The notes beneath the pieces are model-generated. The model was not told the DNA's origin. It ran no database searches and saw only the letters and a list, made by a program, of their open reading frames with translations. A stretch of 64,000 nucleotides of DNA from Brevibacillus panacihumi (lineage in GTDB: Bacteria; Bacillota; Bacilli; Brevibacillales; Brevibacillaceae). Position 1 is the first letter of the stretch. Every line of letters begins with the position of its first letter. A program made the position numbers and the translations under genes. Shown here piece by piece: positions 36,101 to 44,351 of this stretch. The stretch covers positions 1 to 64,000 of the forward strand of contig NZ_RHHT01000027.1 of assembly GCF_003710985.1 (NCBI RefSeq). Reading direction: 5' to 3'.

Positions 36101-37009
36101 ACACAGGGGGGTGGCGAGACCGTACAGGTGCGTACAATCCCGGATGATTCGATCTGGTCCTTCCATTTTTACCAGGCAGAAACGCTGCGTGCCCAGACAG
36201 GGCCGTCCGCCGAGGATCTGGCGATTTGGGAGCAGATGACGGAACGCAAGCCGATTGCGGATCGGCCGGTTGATGCAAAGGCCAGGGAGCTGGTAGAGCA
36301 AAGGCTCGGCTGGCGGGAGCCGCATCCGGTCGCCCCGAAAGTGGCAGCGAAGTGGAGTGTCAGCGAACTGAAACGTCGTGCCCGCTCAAACGGAAGCAGT
36401 CAAGGTGTCAACCTCCCGACGATCACAGAAAAGCCCCAGTTCCTGTTGGAGCAAAAGAAGAATCGCCTCAGCGGAGCGGAAAAGGGGACGCTGACGCATC
36501 TGATCATGCAGCATTTGGATTTGCGTCGATCGCTGGATCTGGCGGACCTGGAGGAACAAATAGCCGCGCTGGCTGCCAACCGCTTTCTTACGGAGGAGCA
36601 GGCAAAGGCCGTGGATTTGGCGCAAATCGCCCAATTTTTCCATACGCCTCTTGGTCAGAGGATGAAGCAAGCGCCGATTGTCCACCGGGAATTGCCGTTT
36701 ACCCTGGCGATTCCGGCACAGGAGGTAGAGCCCGAGCTGGGCGAGGACAGCCAGGAGCAAGTCATCGTGCAGGGGGTAATCGACTGTCTGGTCGAAGAAG
36801 CGGATGGACGGCTGCTGCTCATCGACTTCAAGACCGACTGGCTGGCAGCGGAAGCTACGGAGCAGGCGATCAAGGAAATGACCAGCCGCTACGAGGAGCA
36901 GTTGAGACTGTACGTGCGCGCGATTCAGCAAGTCACGGGCAAAGACGAGCAATCGATCGAAAGCCATCTGTATCTGCTGGCAGGCGGGTTTTCTATAAGG
37001 ATTTCCTGA
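33167..37009 (+). CDS. addA: ATP-dependent helicase-nuclease AddAB, subunit A
   Basis: A 1280-residue UvrD-like helicase with a C-terminal nuclease. Helicase motifs are seen: IAAAAGSGKTSVL (Walker A), EVLVDEYQDINLVQE (Walker B), MVGDVKQSIYRFR, IMTIHKSKGLEFP and LYVALTRAREKL. The nuclease motif is LLLIDFKTDW near the C terminus, with YEEQLRLYVRA following. The ATG at 33167 is chosen for its GGAGG 9 bases upstream and match to the AddA start; the open frame runs further up inside addB. The length is near B. subtilis AddA (1232). Confidence 0.96.
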   Translation: MAKQQAPTKPEQWTDEQWQAITRRGNHLLIAAAAGSGKTSVLVERIIRRIMDTDDPIGVDQLLVVTFTNAAAAEMRHRIGEALRKALAEEPNSPHLRRQLALLQRATITTLHSFCLGLLRQYYYLIDLDPDFRIADQMEGELLRQDVLEEQLETWYEQDPAFHALADVMLDGQDDQALVTLLLRLYEFSRSHPAPAAWLTHAAEMFDVDASKGLDSLKWARSVLRSLSLELEGMAQQMRQAVALASSADGPAAYLPLLEAEADAIQRACLATRQGWAGAQQAVQAVVFAKLPPVKGTDPDLKEQVQNLRNHAKKALADLKEQYFATSVEQYLADLKQLAPHMQTLARLVISFGEAFQQAKRDRSLVDFGDLEHLALRILTESNESGELRPSRVALQLREQFAEVLVDEYQDINLVQETILQMVSRDWVTNGAANRFMVGDVKQSIYRFRLAEPQLFLDKYLAYRKEEALLEGDTPEAHGTEGWRIDLAANFRSRREVVDAVNYLFRQIMSPGVGEIDYDQSAELINRAAYPDVDPERLRVEMHLIDRADAGGEATSELVSQGEEAEAATAEPDRAEALEEASVAQLEARLIAGRIRRWMEPGEGEDPLLVFDKKAGGIRPLEYRDIVILLRATSGWGETMQQELVAAGIPVHAEQTSGYFATTEVETMLSLLRVIDNPMQDIPLAGVLRSAIVGLTEEQLAQIRISYPSGPFHRAVLQYVQEKPAVRKWERDLQEFFTRLTGWRTLARRGSLSELIAALYRDTGYLDYVAALENGQQRQANLRALYDRARQYEAGSYRGLFRFLRFVDRMQEAGNDLGEARTVGENEDVVRIMTIHKSKGLEFPVVFVAGMGKQFNTMDLKAQFLLHKDLGFGPMAVDVASQVRYPSMAALGIRQQLRRDLLAEEMRVLYVALTRAREKLVLLGSAKNLAKSISEWGNQDDGERLSDEALARAKGYLDWVGRALLRHPEAGPLRAYPTTQGGGETVQVRTIPDDSIWSFHFYQAETLRAQTGPSAEDLAIWEQMTERKPIADRPVDAKARELVEQRLGWREPHPVAPKVAAKWSVSELKRRARSNGSSQGVNLPTITEKPQFLLEQKKNRLSGAEKGTLTHLIMQHLDLRRSLDLADLEEQIAALAANRFLTEEQAKAVDLAQIAQFFHTPLGQRMKQAPIVHRELPFTLAIPAQEVEPELGEDSQEQVIVQGVIDCLVEEADGRLLLIDFKTDWLAAEATEQAIKEMTSRYEEQLRLYVRAIQQVTGKDEQSIESHLYLLAGGFSIRIS

Positions 37010-37020
37010 TCGGATTTTTC

Positions 37021-37062
37021 ATGGTGGCGGAGGGAGAGATACACCTCCGCCATCATTTCTCT
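37021..37062 (+). terminator. Terminator after addA
   Basis: ATGGTGGCGGAG (37021-37032) pairs with CTCCGCCATCAT (37045-37056), 12 bp including one G-T pair, followed by TTCTCT. It ends the sbcD-sbcC-addB-addA transcript just after the addA stop. Confidence 0.7.
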
Positions 37063-37105
37063 ACAAGAGGATTTACAAGTTGAAAAAGAGAATCTATAAT
37101 CAAAA

Positions 37106-37119
37106 GTGAGTAATCACTC
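37106..37119. promoter_or_regulatory. First copy of the efflux-operon operator
   Basis: GTGAGTAATCACTC is an imperfect palindrome of TetR-operator type. Its exact reverse complement occurs at 37198-37211, 92 bases away, before the efflux operon. Two sites suggest cooperative binding or looping by the TetR protein encoded at 40349. Confidence 0.6.
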
Positions 37120-37158
37120 GCTTTTCGTCCCGATATTACCTTTATCATTACATTCCGG

Positions 37159-37185
37159 TACCAGCGTCTCCGCTGGTATTCTTTT
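37159..37185 (+). terminator. Terminator-like hairpin between the two operators
   Basis: TACCAGCG (37159-37166) pairs with CGCTGGTA (37171-37178) around TCTC and is followed by TTCTTTTG. It may be a second terminator for the addA transcript, insulating the efflux operon, or an attenuator for a transcript starting near the first operator. Confidence 0.6.
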
Positions 37186-37197
37186 GCCCAATAAAAT

Positions 37198-37211
37198 GAG
37201 TGATTACTCAC
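37198..37211. promoter_or_regulatory. Second copy of the efflux-operon operator
   Basis: GAGTGATTACTCAC, the inverted copy of the 37106 site, lies 28 bases before the adaptor-protein start. TATTATA-like sequence directly downstream (about 37212-37219) could hold the -10 box, so occupancy would block the promoter. Confidence 0.65.
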
Positions 37212-37239
37212 TATTATATTTTAGCGATGAGGTGGCTTT

Positions 37240-38430
37240 ATGAGACGTCTTCTTTTCTCCTTGTTGATTTTCATTCTGCTTATGGCGTTATCAGGCTGCA
37301 CCTGGCTGCAGACGAAGGAAACGGCCTTGTCAGGAACGATCGAAGCAGATGAGTGGCCGATTGTAGCTGAAGTCGGCGGATTGGTAACGAAGGTTGCGGC
37401 AGAGGAAGGAACACATGTCACCAAAGGGCAACTGCTGGCTCAGATCGATCCGCGTGTATACGAGCATCAGGCGGCTGAAGCAAAGGCCTTGTTGGATCAA
37501 TCGACGGCAAAATGGGAGGAAGCCAAGGCCGGTTCCCGCAACGCTTCGATCCAAAAAGGCATCGCGGCAGTCCAACAGGCAGACGCCAATCTCCAGGTTG
37601 CCAAGGCAAGAAAAAAACAGGCTGATGCCGGGATATCCCGGGCACAGGAGCAACTGGAACAAGTGAGGGCGCAGTGGAAGGGGGCAGAACAGACCCTCGC
37701 CTTCCAGCAAAACCGTTTGCATGAGGCAACTGCTCTGTTTGAAAAAGGGGCGATCTCCAAGAAGGATTTAGAAACACAACAGGAAGCGGTCAGCCAGGCG
37801 CGTACACAGGTGGCTCAGCTGGCCGCACAGGCTGCCTCCGCCGAAGCCCAGTACGAATCGGCCAAAGGAGAAGCCGCTGCCGCCGTAGCGCAGACCGAGA
37901 CTGCGTCAGCGCAGCAGGCAGGAGCTGTCGCAGATTTGGACCTGTTGCAGGAGGGCAGCACAGGCTATGCCATTCGTGCGCTGCTGGCAGCTCAGCAGCA
38001 GGCGCAGGCCAAGCTGGATCAAGCTGAATTGCAGCTGGAAAAGACGAAAATCACAGCGCCAGCCGACGGCATCCTGCTGCGATCTTCTGTTACTGAAGGG
38101 GAAGTGGCGAAAGTAGGAGCCAATCTGTTCGCAATGATGAAAGCAGATAAGCTCAAGTTGAAGGTGTACATCCCGGAGGACAGGCTGAACCGCGTGAGCA
38201 AGGGGCAGCAGGTTGGAATCCAAGTGGACGCCTATCCGGGCGAGACGTTTATTGGGACCATCACCCATATTGCGGAAAAGGCTGAATTTACGCCAAAAAA
38301 CGTGCAGACTCCCGATGAACGGACGAAGCTGGTCTTTGCCGTTACGATTACCATCACGGAAGGACTGGATAAACTCAAGGCGGGCATGCCGGCCGACGTG
38401 CTTTTGCCTGACGAGGGGGGAGAAGAATGA
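37240..38430 (+). CDS. HlyD-family efflux adaptor lipoprotein (YhiI-like)
   Basis: A 396-residue membrane-fusion-type adaptor with lipobox LSGC near residue 20, so it is likely anchored on the outside of the membrane. It has two biotinyl-lipoyl-like halves (TIEADEWPIVAEVGGLV at the start and ITAPADGILLRSSVTEGEVAKVG later) around a long Ala/Gln-rich coiled-coil hairpin (about 80-235). A beta-barrel region follows (LKLKVYIPEDRLNRVSKGQ). In Gram-positive cells such adaptors assist ABC exporters. The ATG follows GAGGTGG. It overlaps the ABC ATPase gene by 4 bases. Confidence 0.88.
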   Translation: MRRLLFSLLIFILLMALSGCTWLQTKETALSGTIEADEWPIVAEVGGLVTKVAAEEGTHVTKGQLLAQIDPRVYEHQAAEAKALLDQSTAKWEEAKAGSRNASIQKGIAAVQQADANLQVAKARKKQADAGISRAQEQLEQVRAQWKGAEQTLAFQQNRLHEATALFEKGAISKKDLETQQEAVSQARTQVAQLAAQAASAEAQYESAKGEAAAAVAQTETASAQQAGAVADLDLLQEGSTGYAIRALLAAQQQAQAKLDQAELQLEKTKITAPADGILLRSSVTEGEVAKVGANLFAMMKADKLKLKVYIPEDRLNRVSKGQQVGIQVDAYPGETFIGTITHIAEKAEFTPKNVQTPDERTKLVFAVTITITEGLDKLKAGMPADVLLPDEGGEE

Positions 38431-39197
38431 CAGTCGCCATTCAATGTGAGCAATTGACCAAACGCTTCGGGCAGCGAGTCGCGGTCAACAGCTTGACCCT
38501 CTCCGTGCCAAAAGGCTCGATCTACGGGTTTTTGGGGCCAAATGGCTCGGGCAAGTCGACTACGATCCGGATGCTGTGCGGCCTGTTGACGCCGACCTCG
38601 GGTACCGGTACCGTGCTTGGATATGACGTGATGACGCAAAGCGAGGAGATCAAACAAAGGATTGGCTATATGTCGCAGAAGTTCAGCCTGTACGAGGATC
38701 TTACGGTAGAAGAAAACCTGGACTTTTACGCAGGAGTCTATCAGCTTGGCTCCTCGCAGCGAAAACAGCGCAAAGCCGAGTTGATCGAGATGGCAGGCCT
38801 GAAGGGCAGGGAAAAGCAGCTTGCCGGCTCCTTGTCCGGCGGCTGGAAGCAGCGTCTGGCTCTCTCCTGCGCGCTGCTGCACAATCCGGAGCTGCTGATT
38901 CTCGATGAGCCGACAGCAGGAGTAGACCCGGTCTCCAGAAGGATTTTCTGGGACGTCATTCATGAGCTGGCGAAGCAGGGGATTACCGTTCTCGTCACCA
39001 CGCACTACATGGACGAGGCCCAGACCTGCGATTGGATCGGCTTCATCTTTTTCGGCAATCTGCTGGCACAGGGTACGCCGCAAGAGCTCATCGACGGCAT
39101 GGAAGTCGGGAACCTGGAGGATGTGTTCATCGAGCTGGTAAAACGGGAGGAAGAACGGCTTGCCAAAGCTGGCGCCGGGGAGGGCGGTGTCCGATGA
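38427..39197 (+). CDS. ABC-2 type exporter ATP-binding protein
   Basis: A 256-residue ATPase with Walker A GPNGSGKST, a Q-loop in GYMSQKFSLYEDLTVEEN, signature LSGGWKQRLALSCALL, Walker B LLILDEPTAGVDPVSR and switch His in VTTHYMDEA. The signature 'GGWKQ' type is typical of the YhiH/YbhF exporters that pair with HlyD-like adaptors. Start and stop overlap both neighbours by 4 bases, so the three proteins are made together. Confidence 0.92.
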   Translation: MTVAIQCEQLTKRFGQRVAVNSLTLSVPKGSIYGFLGPNGSGKSTTIRMLCGLLTPTSGTGTVLGYDVMTQSEEIKQRIGYMSQKFSLYEDLTVEENLDFYAGVYQLGSSQRKQRKAELIEMAGLKGREKQLAGSLSGGWKQRLALSCALLHNPELLILDEPTAGVDPVSRRIFWDVIHELAKQGITVLVTTHYMDEAQTCDWIGFIFFGNLLAQGTPQELIDGMEVGNLEDVFIELVKREEERLAKAGAGEGGVR

Positions 39198-40333
39198 AGC
39201 GTTTTGTCTGGGAGCGCTACTGGTCCGTAGTCAAAAAAGAAGTGATTCAGATCAAGCGGGACCGTCCCAGCCTGGCGATTGCGCTGGTCATGCCCCTGAT
39301 GATGCTGTTTTTATTCGGCTATGCCGTCAATACGGACGTCAACGACATCAAGATGGTGGTATGGAATCAAAGTCCCTCCGCCGAAAGCCGGGAGTTGATC
39401 GACCAATTCGTCAATACCCGTGTCTTCGAGGTCATTGCCCAGGAGAGTGGCTACAAGGCAATTGAAGCGATGCTAGATGACGGCAGCGCCAATGTCGCGC
39501 TGGTGATCCCGCCTGACTACACACGCAAAAGAGACCGCAACGAATCAGCCGCCATACAGCTGCTGATTGACGGCTCGGATCCGAATATTGCGCGAACTGC
39601 GTTATCCAATGCACAGCTGATTGTGCAAAACCGCTCCATCGCCCTGCAGGAGAAGCTCCTGCAAAAACAGGGAATGGGGGAGATCAAGCCTCCGATGGAA
39701 CTGAACACCCGCGTGTTGTTTAACCCCAACATGGAAAGCATTGTATTCAACATTCCCGGCTTGATCGGGTTGATCATGCAAAATGTAACCATGATTCTGA
39801 CCGCCTTTTCGCTTGTACGGGAAAAGGAGAGGGGAACCATGGAGCAGTTGATCGTAACTCCGATTCGTCCACTCGAGCTGATGCTGGGCAAGATTACGCC
39901 GTATGTAGGCGTCGGGCTTTTTTCCTTCTGCCTCGTCCTCTTGGTCGGCACGTACTGGTTTGGGGTGCCTGTCAAAGGAAGCGTCCCGCTGTTGGTCAGC
40001 CTGTCGATTCTCTTTCTGATGACTACGTTGATCCTGGGCATTTTCATCTCCACCGTAGCGAAGACGCAGCTTCAAGCCATGCAGATCGCATTTGCCTTTA
40101 TTCTTCCCAGCGTTCTGTTGTCCGGCTTCATGTTCCCGCGCGATTCGATGCCGTACGTGATACAATGGTTGGGAGGCTTTGTCCCGTTAACCTACTTTTT
40201 AGCGATTTTGCGGGGAATCTTTTTAAAAGGGGTCGATCTGGCTTCGCTTTGGAAGGATACGTTGGGGATGGGGATTTTTTGTCTGTTCATCCTGATCGTC
40301 GCAATGCTGCGTTTCCGCAAGAAGATCGAATAA
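39194..40333 (+). CDS. ABC-2 type exporter permease (YhhJ/YbhS-like)
   Basis: A 379-residue permease. One N-terminal helix (LAIALVMPLMMLFLFGYAV) is followed by a large outside domain (about 55-175) and five C-terminal helices. The conserved EKERGTMEQLIVTPIRPLE motif marks the ABC-2 exporters of the YhhJ class. The ATG at 39194 overlaps the ATPase stop. With the upstream adaptor and ATPase it should export a drug or membrane-active compound; the substrate cannot be told from sequence. Confidence 0.9.
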   Translation: MKRFVWERYWSVVKKEVIQIKRDRPSLAIALVMPLMMLFLFGYAVNTDVNDIKMVVWNQSPSAESRELIDQFVNTRVFEVIAQESGYKAIEAMLDDGSANVALVIPPDYTRKRDRNESAAIQLLIDGSDPNIARTALSNAQLIVQNRSIALQEKLLQKQGMGEIKPPMELNTRVLFNPNMESIVFNIPGLIGLIMQNVTMILTAFSLVREKERGTMEQLIVTPIRPLELMLGKITPYVGVGLFSFCLVLLVGTYWFGVPVKGSVPLLVSLSILFLMTTLILGIFISTVAKTQLQAMQIAFAFILPSVLLSGFMFPRDSMPYVIQWLGGFVPLTYFLAILRGIFLKGVDLASLWKDTLGMGIFCLFILIVAMLRFRKKIE

Positions 40334-40348
40334 GGAGCGTAAAAGAAA

Positions 40349-41023
40349 ATGAACAAGCCATCCTTTGAAGAGGGCCTGTTGCAATATGTGGAGGAACTCA
40401 AGGACGAAAGCGAGATGACCGAGAAGCAGAAAAGCATTTTGCGCGCATCCATCAAGCTGTTTGCGGAGAAGGGGTTTCACGCGAGCTCAACGGCTGAGAT
40501 CGCCAAGGAAGCAGGGGTAGCGGAAGGGACGATCTTTCGCCACTACAAGTCGAAAAAGGACATTCTGCTTGCCGTTGTAGCTCCTGTTTTGGTGAAGTTC
40601 GCTGCGCCGTTTATTTTGAAGGACATCCGCGAGATTTTCAAAGAGCAGGCTGAAAAGCCATTCAAGGAAGTGACGACAGAGCTTTTCCGGAATCGCCTGA
40701 ATCTGGTCTTGCAAAACGAAAAGACGATCCGTATCCTGCTGCAGGAAGCTTTTTTTCACGATGAAATCCGGGAGGCCTTGATCGCGACTGTCTTCAAAGA
40801 TGCCAAGGAGATGGTCTATAAGCTGATCGAAGCAAAAATGGACGCGGGCGAGCTGCGGCGTTTGCCTTCGCAAGCCGTTTTTCGCGCAGTTTTGCATTCA
40901 ATGATCGGCCTGGTCATGTTCAGGCAGGTGCTGGACCCGGATGAATTTGCCGAGTACAGCGACGAGGAGCAGATCGCCTATACGGTGGACATTTTGATGA
41001 ACGGGATCGGAAGTAGAGAGTAA
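40349..41023 (+). CDS. TetR family repressor of the export cassette
   Basis: A 224-residue TetR-type regulator. The helix-turn-helix lies at about 25-70: ILRASIKLFAEKGFHASST, then EIAKEAGVAEGTIFRHYKSKKDILL. The C-terminal part is the variable ligand-binding domain. It is the last gene of the cassette, 15 bases after the permease, and the only local TetR gene, so it probably binds the paired GAGTGATTACTC sites ahead of the adaptor gene and controls its own operon. Confidence 0.9.
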   Translation: MNKPSFEEGLLQYVEELKDESEMTEKQKSILRASIKLFAEKGFHASSTAEIAKEAGVAEGTIFRHYKSKKDILLAVVAPVLVKFAAPFILKDIREIFKEQAEKPFKEVTTELFRNRLNLVLQNEKTIRILLQEAFFHDEIREALIATVFKDAKEMVYKLIEAKMDAGELRRLPSQAVFRAVLHSMIGLVMFRQVLDPDEFAEYSDEEQIAYTVDILMNGIGSRE

Positions 41024-41091
41024 ATATTTTATCAATCAATAATCATTTATCGTTCTTCAAAAGGTTTGGGTATGGAAAGATCAATAGGACA

Positions 41092-41100
41092 TGATATAAT
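41092..41100 (+). promoter_or_regulatory. Extended -10 promoter before purU
   Basis: TGATATAAT is an extended -10 element, about 43 bases before the purU start. No good -35 box lies 17 bases upstream, which is usual for extended -10 promoters. Confidence 0.5.
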
Positions 41101-41142
41101 TGCAGACAACTTTTGCCTAAGAATCATGGAGGAGAAGAAATC

Positions 41143-42039
41143 ATGCATCGTTTGTCAGAGAGAGAATGGTTAGCGTACAAACAAAAAAACAAGGACCGTG
41201 CGCGGATGTTGATTTCCTGCGAAGACAGAGCGGGGATCGTGGCGGCGGTATCCAACTTTTTATTTGCCCAAGGCGCCAACATCGTCCAGTCGGACCAATA
41301 TACAACAGACCCGGAGACTGGCCGCTTTTTCATGCGCATCGAGTTTGATCTGGTCAATCTGGCGGATCGTCTCGAATCGCTGAAGGATGCGTTCTGGCCG
41401 GTAGCGGAGAACTACGGGATGGAATGGTCCCTGGTCGAAGCGAAGAATCGCAAAAAGGTCGCGATCTTCGTCTCCAAGGAAGATCACTGTCTCCTGGAGC
41501 TGCTGTGGCGCTGGAAATCCGGCGAGCTGCACGCAGACATCTCCGTCGTAGTCAGCAATCACCCCGATATGAAAGAGACGGTAGAGTCGTTCGGAATTCC
41601 ATACCGCCATATCCCGGTGACCAAAGAGAACAAGGCGCAGGCCGAAGAAGAACAGCTGGCAGCCGCGCAGGGTGTGGACCTGATCATCCTGGCGCGCTAC
41701 ATGCAGATTCTGTCGCCGCGCTTTTTGGACGACTATGCGATGCGCATCATCAACATCCATCACTCGTTCCTGCCAGCGTTCGTGGGTGCGAAGCCGTATG
41801 AACAGGCGTACCGCCGCGGCGTGAAGCTGATCGGTGCGACAGCCCACTACGTCACGGAAGAGCTGGATGCAGGGCCGATCATCGAGCAGGACGTTCAGCG
41901 CGTTTCTCACCAGGAGGATGTCGAGACGCTCAAACAGCTTGGGCGCCAGGTAGAGCGCACCGTACTGGCCCGCGCTGTCGGCTGGCATCTGGAAGACCGC
42001 GTGCTTGTCTACGGGAACAAAACGATTGTGTTTCCATAA
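41143..42039 (+). CDS. purU: Formyltetrahydrofolate deformylase
   Basis: A 298-residue PurU that hydrolyses 10-formyl-tetrahydrofolate to formate and tetrahydrofolate, balancing one-carbon pools. An N-terminal ACT-like domain ([20 protein letters not shown]) is followed by the formyltransferase fold. The catalytic region shows ARYMQILSP, then [20 protein letters not shown] and [20 protein letters not shown], with the Asn, His and Asp of the family. The ATG at 41143 has GGAGGAG 8 bases upstream. Confidence 0.95.
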   Translation: MHRLSEREWLAYKQKNKDRARMLISCEDRAGIVAAVSNFLFAQGANIVQSDQYTTDPETGRFFMRIEFDLVNLADRLESLKDAFWPVAENYGMEWSLVEAKNRKKVAIFVSKEDHCLLELLWRWKSGELHADISVVVSNHPDMKETVESFGIPYRHIPVTKENKAQAEEEQLAAAQGVDLIILARYMQILSPRFLDDYAMRIINIHHSFLPAFVGAKPYEQAYRRGVKLIGATAHYVTEELDAGPIIEQDVQRVSHQEDVETLKQLGRQVERTVLARAVGWHLEDRVLVYGNKTIVFP

Positions 42040-42064
42040 CCATAGGTAAGTCGGCAAGAAGATG

Positions 42065-42113
42065 AAAAAGGATGCCTGTCCGCGCTGTTTTGCGGTACGG
42101 AGCATCCTTTTTT
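42065..42113. terminator. Bidirectional terminator between purU and the LysR gene
   Basis: AAAAAGGATGC (42065-42075) pairs with GCATCCTTTTT (42102-42112), with a smaller CCGC/GCGG hairpin inside. A and T runs flank both sides, so it can act on purU and on the convergent LysR gene. Confidence 0.85.
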
Positions 42114-43003
42114 CAATCCATCGTTTTCTCCAGCATCATCAGAAAACGGGTAACGGCAGGGAGTGGCGTGTCGCCATCGTCACGCTGGCACAGATAGACG
42201 GGCCGCTTGATCTCAATCTGCGGGAGATAGACTCGTCCCACTTCGCCGCGTGCTACCAGCTCCTTGACAGCCGGCTCGGGGGCGAGCATCGTGCCGTAGC
42301 CCGCTCGTACGGATTGGATCGACTCGACCAGCCCGTGGTATTGAAGCCCTACCTTGGGAGGTTGAACGCCGTGCTCCCGGCAGAGGGCGAAAAGCCGTTC
42401 TCTGGTCGAACTGCCCTTTTCTCTCAGCAAAAAAGGCTCCTGAACCAGCTCTCCCAACGTTACTTCACGGCCGGCGAAGGGATGGGCCGGGGGGACGATA
42501 AACCAATAAAAGACGTCTGTCATGTGCTGGAGCCGAATCGGGCGATCATCCCAGGATTCATTGGTGATGATGGCCAGGTCTGCCTGACAGCGCAACAGCC
42601 GTTCGATGGATTGCTGGGAGTTGCCGGAGCGCATCTCGACCTCCACATGCTCATAACGGGTTTTGTAAGCGGCGAGCCAGGCTGGCAAGAGATAGTGGGC
42701 AGGCAGGAAGGTGGAAGCGATCCGCAATTTTCCGATCGATCCTTCTTTGACCTGCGCTACTTGCGCTTCCAGTTCCTTTTCCCAATCGAAAATGCGGCGG
42801 GCTTTTTCATAGAGGAAACGTCCTTCATGCGTCAGTGCAATGCCTCGTCCCTGTGCTGAGACCAAGGTCAGACCCAATTCCTGCTCCAGCTTTCGGATCT
42901 GGGCGGTCACGGCTGGTTGACTGATCGCCAAGGCTTGAGCGGCTTGTGTGACGCTTTCGGCAGATGCGACTTGTACGAATATACGCAGAGCGTGAAGATT
43001 CAT
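42113..43003 (-). CDS. LysR family transcriptional regulator
   Basis: A 296-residue LysR regulator. The N-terminal helix-turn-helix is plain (ALRIFVQVASAESVTQAAQAL, then SQPAVTAQIRKLEQELG). The C-terminal effector domain begins near residue 90 (GKLRIASTFLPAHYLLPAW). It is read divergently from the MFS transporter at 43089 with about 85 bases between, a common LysR arrangement, and may control that gene. It could also act at a distance; no signal molecule can be assigned. Confidence 0.92.
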   Translation of the reverse strand: MNLHALRIFVQVASAESVTQAAQALAISQPAVTAQIRKLEQELGLTLVSAQGRGIALTHEGRFLYEKARRIFDWEKELEAQVAQVKEGSIGKLRIASTFLPAHYLLPAWLAAYKTRYEHVEVEMRSGNSQQSIERLLRCQADLAIITNESWDDRPIRLQHMTDVFYWFIVPPAHPFAGREVTLGELVQEPFLLREKGSSTRERLFALCREHGVQPPKVGLQYHGLVESIQSVRAGYGTMLAPEPAVKELVARGEVGRVYLPQIEIKRPVYLCQRDDGDTPLPAVTRFLMMLEKTMD

Positions 43004-43088
43004 GCCCTCTCTCCATTCATCAATTTTATTTATGAGTAAGACAGGAAGATGTATTGGAATTTATACCTGCTTCTCTGTACTGTAAACC

Positions 43089-44351
43089 ATGAATACGGGC
43101 GAAGCAAAGGAGAAGAACCTGGACATGCCAAAATATGACGAAAAGAAACAGGTTGTGGCAGTCGCGCTGGTGACAGCCCTTTGTCTGTTGGGAGATTCCA
43201 TGCTGTATATCGTCTTGCCGCTCTATTGGCAGGAAGCAGGGCTGACCTCCTTGTTTGAAGTGGGGATTCTGCTTTCGGCAAATCGGCTTGTGCGCATTCC
43301 GCTGGGGCCGCTGATCGGGAAATGGTATGAGCGTTCAGGTGTGCGCACCGGACTGGTAATCGCGGTCGCCCTTGCTTTGGTGACGACAGCAGGCTACGCC
43401 CTGCATGGGTTTTGGATTTGGCTGGTCATGCGCTGCCTGTGGGGGATTGCCTGGACGTTTTTGCGGCTGGGTGCCTATTCGCTGATTATCGCTGTCTCGC
43501 AGGAGCAGAATCGGGGCCAGTTGATGGGTCTGTACAACGGTTTGTATCGTCTGGGAAGCCTTGGGGGGATGGTAGCGGGGGCATTGCTGGTCGCATCGAT
43601 CGGATTGCAATACACATCCTTGTTATTTGCAGGACTTGTCCTGCCTGCGCTGATTCTGATCTTCGCCTGCATACGGCCGCAGTCCTGTACAGAGGGAAGG
43701 GAGCTCCTCGGACGTATGGAGGCGAAAACCTCGTTGTGGAGCAAAGAAGGCGTCCTGGTCACGCTGCTGACAGGCCTTTTGATCGCGATGGTGTATCAAG
43801 GCGTGTTCGCCTCGACGCTCAGCAGATTGATCGAGCTGCGCCAACCTCTGACGACGATCGGGGGGATCGCGGTCGGTGCAGCAGTGATGGCCAGCATCTT
43901 TCAAGGAGTGCGCTGGGGCTGGGAGCCGTGGGCAGCACCCTGGTTCGGACGTCTCTCTGACACCTATGGGAGAAAGCGCATGCTGGTCGCGACGATGCTG
44001 ATCGCCGCTATCCTGTTTGGCATGATCTACGCGCCTGTATCCTTTGGCTGGTTGATGGTTGTGCTGCTCGGCATCCAATGGACGGCGACGGTGCTGACGA
44101 CGCTGACCGATACGTGGGCAGCCGACGTAGCTGCAAGGCAGGCAAACAGCACCGCCATGATGACCCACTACTCGGTTGTCACGGATGTAGGGGCTGCGCT
44201 TGGACCGCTGCTTGCCTTTTGGCTGGATGAAAGCTTCGGCTTGGGGTTGCTTTATCTGGGAGTGGCTCTCGTCATGCTGCTGCTTGCGCTGATGTGGCTG
44301 CGCATCCGGGAGAGCCGGACGCCTGCCGTCAGGATGGACAATGCTTCCTGA
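43089..44351 (+). CDS. Major facilitator superfamily transporter
   Basis: A protein of up to 420 residues with about twelve hydrophobic helices. MFS loop motifs are visible, GPLIGKWYERSGVRTGL between helices 2 and 3 and the matching WFGRLSDTYGRKRMLV in the second half. It resembles drug or metabolite efflux carriers. The start is uncertain: the ATG at 43089 has no clear ribosome-binding site, while the in-frame ATG at 43125 has AAAGGAG 12 bases upstream. The 3' end overlaps the convergent esterase gene by 23 bases. Confidence 0.87.
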   Translation: MNTGEAKEKNLDMPKYDEKKQVVAVALVTALCLLGDSMLYIVLPLYWQEAGLTSLFEVGILLSANRLVRIPLGPLIGKWYERSGVRTGLVIAVALALVTTAGYALHGFWIWLVMRCLWGIAWTFLRLGAYSLIIAVSQEQNRGQLMGLYNGLYRLGSLGGMVAGALLVASIGLQYTSLLFAGLVLPALILIFACIRPQSCTEGRELLGRMEAKTSLWSKEGVLVTLLTGLLIAMVYQGVFASTLSRLIELRQPLTTIGGIAVGAAVMASIFQGVRWGWEPWAAPWFGRLSDTYGRKRMLVATMLIAAILFGMIYAPVSFGWLMVVLLGIQWTATVLTTLTDTWAADVAARQANSTAMMTHYSVVTDVGAALGPLLAFWLDESFGLGLLYLGVALVMLLLALMWLRIRESRTPAVRMDNAS

